From NCBI GenBank assembly GCA_016870035.1, contig VGCJ01000013.1, positions 1 to 36,291 of the forward strand: 36,291 bases of DNA. The letters run 5' to 3'. Of the stretch, positions 31,307 to 36,291 are shown piece after piece. The DNA comes from Alphaproteobacteria bacterium. GTDB taxonomy: Bacteria > Pseudomonadota > Alphaproteobacteria > Rhizobiales > Beijerinckiaceae. The notes under the pieces are model-generated. The model was not told the DNA's origin. It saw only the letters and a program-made list of their open reading frames with translations, and made no database searches. The position numbers and the translations under genes are program-made. Position 1 is the stretch's first letter; every line of letters begins with the position of its first letter.

Positions 31307-33157
31307 TTAGGCTTCAAGTTCTTCGCGCAGCATCTCGAGTTCGAGCCATTGCGTTTCGCTTTTCTGCCGCTCGTCTTCGGCGCGGGTTAAAAGTTCGCTT
31401 GCTTTGTCAAAGCGCGCGCGATCGCGCGTATAAAGCTCGGGATCGGCAAGCACTGCTTTTAGCTTTTCAATATCACGCCCAAGCGCATCGATGCGTTCAG
31501 GTAAAGTCTCAAGCAAGCGCTTTGCATTGAAAGACAATTTTCGTTTCGCGGTCGAAGCGCTCTCATCGCGGTCTTTATTTATTTCGCGTGATTTTTGTGG
31601 CGTGGGGCTTGAATTTGTTGCCCGCGCATCAACGCCACGCCCGCGTTGCGTCACCATATCGGAATAGCCGCCCGCATAATCGAGCCAAACGCCATTTCCT
31701 TCGGCAATGATGACAGCGGTCGCAACGCGGTCAAGAAAATCACGATCGTGACTCACAATAATCAAAGTGCCTTGATAATCACCGAGCATCTCTTCCAAGA
31801 GATCTAATGTTTCAAGATCAAGATCATTGGTGGGTTCATCAAGCACAAGAAGATTTGAGGGATTGGCGAGTGCTAGTGCCAGCAAAAGTCGTGCGCGTTC
31901 ACCGCCAGACAAAGTACCAACCGGCGTACGTGCTTGTTCGGGCGAGAAGAGAAAATCTTTCATATAGGAAACGACATGGCGATTTTCGCCATTCACAACG
32001 ATTCGATCACCGACACCACCCGAAAGCGTGTCCGCAAGCGATTGTGTCGGATCGAGTGAATCGCGCTTCTGTTCAAGAGTTGTCATCGCGAGATTGGTGC
32101 CGGGCCTGACACGGCCTTCGTCGGGCGCAAGTTTGCCCGTTAAAAGATTAAGCAATGTCGTTTTGCCTGCACCATTTGCACCGACAAGACCAATACGATC
32201 ACCCCGCAAGATGCGCGTCGAAAAATCTTTGACGATTTTTTTATCATTAAAGCTTACCGAGATTTTTTCTGCCTCAATGACAAGCGTGCCGGAAGTTTCC
32301 GCTTCGGTTAAATCCAGTTTCACGCCGCCTTGCGGCCCGCGTGCTTCCTTTCGTTTTTGCCTGAGCACTGCAAGCTCGGCCATGCGGCGCATATTGCGTT
32401 TGCGACGTGCGGTTATACCATAACGGACCCAATGTTCTTCGCGCACAATCTGTCGATCAAGCTTATGCCGCTCGCGTTCTTCTTCTTCAAAAATAACATC
32501 GCGCCAGGCTTCAAATTCACCAAAGCCTTTTTCAAGGCGACGCGTGACACCGCGATGAAGCCACAAAGTCGCGCGTGAAAGATTTTGTAAAAAATGTCGA
32601 TCATGGCTAATCAACACGAGCGCGGATTTTAGGCTTTTCAATTCGCTTTCGAGCCATTCAATCGCGGGAAGATCAAGATGATTGGTCGGCTCATCAAGCA
32701 TCAGAATGTCAGGTTCTGGCGCCAACACCCGCGCGAGTGCCGCACGCCGCGCTTCACCGCCGGAAAGCGTTCTAGGATCTTCATCGCCTGTTAGTCCCAA
32801 GGCTTCGAGCAGATAACGTGCACGATGGGAATCGTCACTAGGAGATAATCCTGCTTCAACATAAGCAAGTGTCGATGCAAATGCGGAGAGATCAGGCTCT
32901 TGCGGAAGATAGCGCCATGTCGCGCCCGGTTGAATGAATCGTTCGCCGTGATCGGCTTCGATAATACCGGCTGCGATCTTTAACAATGTCGATTTGCCAG
33001 AACCGTTACGACCGACAAGGCAAAGCCGCTCGCCTTCACCAATGGCAAGATCCGCGCCTTCAAGCAGCGGCGTGCCACCAAATGTCAGGTCAATATCTTT
33101 GAGAAACAGGAGGGGCGGTGACACAGAGTAAAGCCGTAAGCAAACGAAGATGATCAT
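31307..33157 (-). CDS. ABC-F family ATPase (Uup-like)
   Basis: Cytosolic tandem ATPase of the ABC-F group, which binds ribosomes or, for Uup, DNA/ribosome-linked functions. The 616 residues hold two nucleotide-binding domains: GRNGSGKST (about 49-57), LSGGEARRAAL, MLDEPTNHLD, then GANGAGKTTL, LSGGERARLLL and VLDEPTNDLD. A charged linker (EEEERERHKLDRQIVREEHW) joins them. A C-terminal coiled coil (about 530-616) as in Uup follows. Start is uncertain: ATG 33157 gives 616 aa, whereas GTG 33124 gives a more family-like start (MSPPLLFLKDIDLTFGG, 605 aa); neither has a clear ribosome site. No transmembrane partner exists, as expected. Confidence 0.92.
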   Translation of the reverse strand: MIIFVCLRLYSVSPPLLFLKDIDLTFGGTPLLEGADLAIGEGERLCLVGRNGSGKSTLLKIAAGIIEADHGERFIQPGATWRYLPQEPDLSAFASTLAYVEAGLSPSDDSHRARYLLEALGLTGDEDPRTLSGGEARRAALARVLAPEPDILMLDEPTNHLDLPAIEWLESELKSLKSALVLISHDRHFLQNLSRATLWLHRGVTRRLEKGFGEFEAWRDVIFEEEERERHKLDRQIVREEHWVRYGITARRKRNMRRMAELAVLRQKRKEARGPQGGVKLDLTEAETSGTLVIEAEKISVSFNDKKIVKDFSTRILRGDRIGLVGANGAGKTTLLNLLTGKLAPDEGRVRPGTNLAMTTLEQKRDSLDPTQSLADTLSGGVGDRIVVNGENRHVVSYMKDFLFSPEQARTPVGTLSGGERARLLLALALANPSNLLVLDEPTNDLDLETLDLLEEMLGDYQGTLIIVSHDRDFLDRVATAVIIAEGNGVWLDYAGGYSDMVTQRGRGVDARATNSSPTPQKSREINKDRDESASTAKRKLSFNAKRLLETLPERIDALGRDIEKLKAVLADPELYTRDRARFDKASELLTRAEDERQKSETQWLELEMLREELEA

Positions 33158-33432
33158 GGCGATATGAAGGAATGATGCGTTTTCCGCAAGCGGCGGCTGT
33201 GTTCGATGAGCTGGTCCGGCCCTCTACCGATCCGCAATCCTCCGTCTGCCTTGCCTTTTCGATGCGGTTTTTTATGTCTGTCCCCAGCAATAGTGATTCG
33301 GCTTACGGCCTGCGGTCGCGCTCTCGGCGTCAGCGTCTGTCGGCAATCCCTGAATTTCGATGTGGAGTGATCTCATGATCGTCTTTTCATGAGGTTGATC
33401 TGTTTTGCCTTAAAGATGCGAAGGAGAAGGCG
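33158..33432 (+). promoter_or_regulatory. Divergent intergenic region and leader of the cold-shock gene, with a hairpin
   Basis: 275 bases between the ABC-F and cold-shock genes. I see no convincing protein gene; a 68-codon frame at 33172-33378 has no family resemblance. CTCATGA (33372-33378) pairs with TCATGAG (33387-33393), forming a 7-bp hairpin with an 8-nt loop 40 nt before the csp start, which could be a temperature-sensitive leader element. GAAGGAGAAGG at 33419-33429 is the csp ribosome site. Confidence 0.4.
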
Positions 33433-33636
33433 ATGCAACAAGGCACCGTCAAATGTTTTAACTCGGAAAAGGGTTATGGATTCATCCAACCCGAAAATGG
33501 CGGCAAGGATGTCTTTGTCCATATCAGCGCGGTTGAGCGGGCTGGGCTTTCAGGCCTCAATGAAGGGCAGAAAGTCGGGTTTGAACTTGTTGAAAATCGC
33601 GGACGCCAGTCAACGGAAAATTTGAAGATCGGTTGA
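33433..33636 (+). CDS. Cold-shock protein, CspA family
   Basis: Single cold-shock domain of 67 residues that binds single-stranded RNA and DNA as a chaperone. RNP1-like KGYGFIQPE (13-21) and RNP2-like [10 protein letters not shown] (27-36) are intact, with the aromatic surface residues. It starts [17 protein letters not shown], typical of alphaproteobacterial Csp. GAAGGAGAAGGCG precedes the ATG. A terminator follows at once, so it is monocistronic. Cold or stationary-phase induction would be usual, and the leader hairpin may contribute, but no specific evidence is visible. Confidence 0.97.
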   Translation: MQQGTVKCFNSEKGYGFIQPENGGKDVFVHISAVERAGLSGLNEGQKVGFELVENRGRQSTENLKIG

Positions 33637-33642
33637 TCGAAG

Positions 33643-33671
33643 AAGAGGCGGGTTCATCCCGCCTCTTTTTT
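33643..33671 (+). terminator. Rho-independent terminator after the cold-shock gene
   Basis: AAGAGGCGGG (33643-33652) pairs with CCCGCCTCTT (33658-33667) around TTCAT and runs into a T6 stretch. Lies 7 nt after the csp stop. Confidence 0.95.
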
Positions 33672-33720
33672 GTGTGCCATGTTTTTGTGTATCAAACCAA
33701 TTTGTGGTTTGGCGCCTTTC

Positions 33721-34958
33721 ATGACAAAAACTCCATCTCCTTCCCTTGCAATTATCGGTGCTGGCCCTGCGGGGTTGATGGCTGCCGAGCAGCTTTCGCT
33801 CCAAGGCTATTCTGTATCTGTTTATGATCAGATGCCGATGCCCGGACGAAAATTTTTGATGGCGGGACGTGGCGGTCTTAATCTCACACATTCGGAAACT
33901 TTCGATCAATTTGTCGCGCGTTATGGCGAAGCGCAAGATTTTTTTGCGCCATTTATTCATGCGTTCTCGCCTGAAGAGTTGCGCGCGTGGTACGATGATT
34001 TAGGAGAAGCGAGTTTTATCGGTTCAAGCGGCCGTGTCTTTCTCAAGAGTTTTAAAGCGTCTCCTTTACTGCGTGCATGGTTGCGGCGTTTGGAAACGCA
34101 AGGCGTAAAACTTTTAATGCGTCACGAGTGGAAAAGCTTTACAGATCAAGGTGCGTTGCATTTTCATTCGCTTGAAAACGGTGATGTTCTTGTAAAAGCC
34201 GATGCGGTCTTGTTGGCGCTTGGCGGTGCCTCTTGGCCGAGAGAAGGCGCAACGGGTGCATGGCAGAATTTGTTGCGCGATAAAGACATTGTGGTGACGA
34301 CGTTAACAGCCTCGAATTTCGGCGTGAATGTGCCATGGTCCGAATATTTTATCTCGCGCTTTGCTGGGCAGCTGATCAAGCGTTTAATCATTTCATGCGG
34401 AGAGCATCAAGCGCATGGCGAAGCGATGATCGCCCATTATGGGCTTGAAGGGGGTGCAATTTATGCGCTCAGCCCTTTGCTGTGTGACGGGATCGCACGC
34501 GAAGGATCAGTTACATTGGCGCTCGATCTTCGGCGTGATTTTTCAGATTCGGAATTAGTGGCGCGGCTTAAAAAGCCGCGTGGAAAAAAGAGTCTTTCTA
34601 TTTTTTCTCCTCGGCGGCGGGGCTTGATCCTTCATCCATCGCTTTGGTGCGTGAATCTTTTTTGCTACGAGGTGAGAAACTTCCTGATCAAGCGGAAGAT
34701 CTTGCGCGAGCGATCAAGGCTTGCATAATCACTGTGCGCGAGATGCAAGGTTTGGATCGTGCGATTTCATCCGCTGGCGGTATTGCACGTGATGAAATAG
34801 ATCAAAATTTAATGATCAAAAAAATGCCAGGCGTCTTTGTAGCCGGTGAGATGATTGATTGGGATGCGCCGACGGGCGGTTATTTATTGCAGGCTTGCTT
34901 TTCTACAGCTGTCAAAGCGGCGCGTGGAGTCATCACCTGGCTGCACACGCGCAATTAA
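33721..34958 (+). pseudogene. HI0933-like FAD oxidoreductase (TIGR03862 type), frameshifted at a T6 run
   Basis: Flavoprotein of the BaiN/HI0933 group. The first frame, from ATG 33721, has the FAD motif AIIGAGPAGLMAAEQL, then GRKFLMAGRGGLNLTHSE and LALGGASWPREG, and stays in frame until about 34606. There the product becomes foreign (PRRRGLILHPSLWC) and stops at 34728. The other frame continues from SSAAGLDPSSIALVRE through the conserved QGLDRAISSAGGIARDEID and PGVFVAGEMIDWDAPTGGY to a stop at 34958. Adding one T to the T6 run at 34601-34606 restores one reading frame of about 412 codons. It may be a sequencing error, a real mutation, or slippage-dependent expression. No ribosome site is visible before ATG 33721, and the in-frame start at 33670 would read through the csp terminator. 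Confidence 0.85.
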
Positions 34959-34961
34959 TGA

Positions 34962-35303
34962 TCACGCACCATTCGGCATGTTGAACACCCGCACCGCGTC
35001 CGCTGCGGCTTTTGCGCGGGCATTGGTGCGCGCTTTGACGATGGCCCGCAAGATCGATGCGGCCGCCTCAAATTCCGCATGTTCGGTGCGCGCGATGGGC
35101 TGATCATCTTCAAGCGCATCCACGGCCTTGGCGATCAATAAGGTCGCCATCATCGGGAGATTGAGCCGATAACGTTCGACGGCGGTCTGGAGTGATTCGT
35201 TGAAGCCGGCCACTTCCTGACGCAAGAAGGCTTCTTCGCGTTGATCGGTTTCACGACGACGATCCGCTCTCAGGCTCGCAAGATTTATGATTTCTGCGCT
35301 CAT
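34962..35303 (-). CDS. Conserved-looking alphaproteobacterial hypothetical protein, 113 aa
   Basis: I do not recognise a named family. The chain is helical and highly charged: MSAEIINLASLRADRRRETDQR at the start, a coiled or amphipathic helix (REEAFLRQEVAGFNESLQTAVERYRLNLPMM), then VDALEDDQPIARTEHAEFEAAASILRAIVKARTNARAKAAADAV. No signal peptide or membrane segment. It is supported by length, alphaproteobacterial-style composition and separation from neighbours rather than by a family hit. It is convergent with the flavoprotein gene (3 bp between stops) and divergent from the lipoprotein gene with 180 bp between starts. Confidence 0.6.
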   Translation of the reverse strand: MSAEIINLASLRADRRRETDQREEAFLRQEVAGFNESLQTAVERYRLNLPMMATLLIAKAVDALEDDQPIARTEHAEFEAAASILRAIVKARTNARAKAAADAVRVFNMPNGA

Positions 35304-35483
35304 AGCGGGTCCATTCTTTCGTTTCGTGCCAATCTTGAGGGAGAAGACGGCTCCGGAAACAAAAAATTAAGCGGGTCATTGTCACAACGTGGCAGCGTTA
35401 GAGCGAGTTTCATGCCAAAAAGAGATAGTGCCAGCCGTTCTGGTGAAGTGTTTTTTTGGAAAAATGCGGTTGGAGGGTGAGTG

Positions 35484-36038
35484 ATGCGTCGAATTCTGCC
35501 GATTTTCGTTGTCACCGTTGCCGTGTCTGCATGCCAGGGGTTCTCCACCTCGCCTCAGGGGAGCGGGATTACGGCCGCCGAGGCCTCTGATGCGGCCACG
35601 ACAACGGCTGCAAAACCCGAAAACAAGTCTCTTCTGCGTGGCGGAGCGGTTTCGACGACTCCTAAACCTCCAGCGGCCGAACAAATGCCTCCCGAGCCGG
35701 TAGAACCTTTCCGGGCGGTGAGCGTGTCGGCTGAGGCACTTGCCGCGAGCCTCATCATTCCTTTGCCCGCGAGCCGTGATTCAAATGCCTCGGCGCTCGA
35801 GGCGGAGCGGGATCGGATTGACCGGCTGATTGCCGAGGGAGGTCTCACACGCGAAGCGGGGGCCAAGCGTCTTTATCGTTTGGCCGCAAAAAACGGCTTG
35901 ATAAAAATCAAAGCTGATGAGGTTCTTTGGCAGACGATCATTCAGGCCTACCGCAATCTTGATGATCGCTATATCACTCTAGAAGACGCGGCGGGTGATA
36001 TTGCAGAAGCCTTCCAGCGACGCCGCGAGGCAAAATAA
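35484..36038 (+). CDS. Predicted lipoprotein of unknown function
   Basis: 184 residues starting MRRILPIFVVTVAVSACQG, with a lipobox (AVSAC, Cys17) after a short hydrophobic segment, so the mature protein should be acylated and sit in an envelope membrane. A Pro/Ala/Thr-rich stretch (about 20-75) works as a spacer. A C-terminal charged helical domain follows (ERDRIDRLIAEGGLTREAGAKRLYRLAAKNGLIKIKADEVLWQ). Start ATG 35484 follows GGAGGG at about 6 nt; a GTG lies 3 nt earlier. I do not recognise the C-terminal domain. It precedes the lyase-like gene on the same strand by 65 bp. Confidence 0.75.
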   Translation: MRRILPIFVVTVAVSACQGFSTSPQGSGITAAEASDAATTTAAKPENKSLLRGGAVSTTPKPPAAEQMPPEPVEPFRAVSVSAEALAASLIIPLPASRDSNASALEAERDRIDRLIAEGGLTREAGAKRLYRLAAKNGLIKIKADEVLWQTIIQAYRNLDDRYITLEDAAGDIAEAFQRRREAK

Positions 36039-36103
36039 GGGATAAACAGTCAACGCGCAGCAACGCCTTTGGCTGATGAATTTGTTTTCGATAGGAGTAG
36101 ATC

Positions 36104-36291
36104 ATGACGGTCACGATTGATGGCGCAAAACTAACAATCGAAGGTGTTGTGCGTGTGGCGCGCCCTTCTGTCAATGGCCGTTATGAGAAGGCGGCACTGT
36201 CGCCAAAAGCGCGTGAGCGTATCGCGGCCACGCGCGCCTTTATCGACAAGGAATGGATGAATGATAATGCGCCGCTGATGTATTCCTTCAA
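36104..36291 (+). CDS. Histidine/aromatic amino acid ammonia-lyase family protein (5' part only)
   Basis: The first 62 codons are visible: MTVTIDGAKLTIEGVVRVAR, then LSPKARERIAATRAFIDKEW and NAPLMYSF at the edge. This has the layout of the HAL/TAL/PAL N-terminus (short beta strand, ENV/VV helix, SPEARERV helix, then the YGVNTGFG substrate region, here replaced by MYSF at the cut). The catalytic MIO-forming Ala-Ser-Gly lies beyond the window. GATAGGAGTAGATC supplies a good ribosome site. Which amino acid it deaminates cannot be told; HutH is likely only if urocanate-pathway genes follow. Confidence 0.72.
   Translation, partial: MTVTIDGAKLTIEGVVRVARPSVNGRYEKAALSPKARERIAATRAFIDKEWMNDNAPLMYSF

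Noticed and set aside
33172-33378. 68-codon frame before the cold-shock gene
   Set aside because: No family match, ends within the leader hairpin, and serine/arginine-rich composition looks non-coding, although GAAGG precedes an ATG.

Overview
The window looks like a chromosomal segment of an alphaproteobacterium, most likely of the Hyphomicrobiales (Rhizobiales) type. The grounds are gene content (Zur-ZnuCBA, fused CobU/CobP, CC2985-type ParD, DUF3018 MazE, ALDH7 with GcdH), moderate GC, Rhizobiales-style palindromic intergenic repeats and a Zur box of the GTTATA-N-TATAAC kind. Genus cannot be read from the sequence. There is no phage, integrase or CRISPR array.

Layout. 1-3107: zinc uptake operon on the minus strand (zur, a 35-codon membrane micro-ORF, znuC, znuB, znuA running off the left edge) behind a Zur box. 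3321-5653: cobU behind typA. 5862-7015: a ParD antitoxin with a nonsense-interrupted ParE toxin, then a candidate structured RNA ending in a strong terminator, then a 61-aa hypothetical gene. 7054-7144: an inverted pair of REP-like palindromes. 7173-9983: argG and a divergent M17 aminopeptidase, separated by a region able to fold into a three-way-junction RNA. 10030-10562: MazE/MazF-type pair. 10663-16926: a dimethylglycine/sarcosine dehydrogenase-like flavoprotein, an orphan family-5 solute-binding protein, an L-2-hydroxyglutarate-dehydrogenase-like flavoprotein and an SMP-30 lactonase. 16983-20742: a small DUF2892 membrane protein, the lipid II flippase MurJ, a polyprenyl-phosphate-type glycosyltransferase and a divergent YdjC/ChbG deacetylase.

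20749-28866 is the most coherent metabolic block: a LysR regulator with a 10-bp inverted-repeat operator, ALDH7 (aminoadipate-semialdehyde type), a DapB-like protein without the catalytic histidines, glutaryl-CoA dehydrogenase, a CaiB-type CoA-transferase and a thiamine-diphosphate enzyme. This reads as a lysine/glutarate catabolic operon. It is interrupted between gcdH and the CoA-transferase by a DUF559 (Vsr-like) nuclease gene whose ends are made of two inverted copies of a palindromic repeat. The same repeat forms a second, empty inverted pair 3 kb downstream. I regard this nuclease-in-a-repeat-pair arrangement as the best candidate for an undescribed system here.

29010-36291: transaldolase, M20 amidohydrolase, ABC-F ATPase, cold-shock protein, a flavoprotein broken by a one-base shift at a T6 run, two alphaproteobacterial hypothetical proteins (one a lipoprotein), and the start of a histidine/aromatic ammonia-lyase family gene at the right edge.
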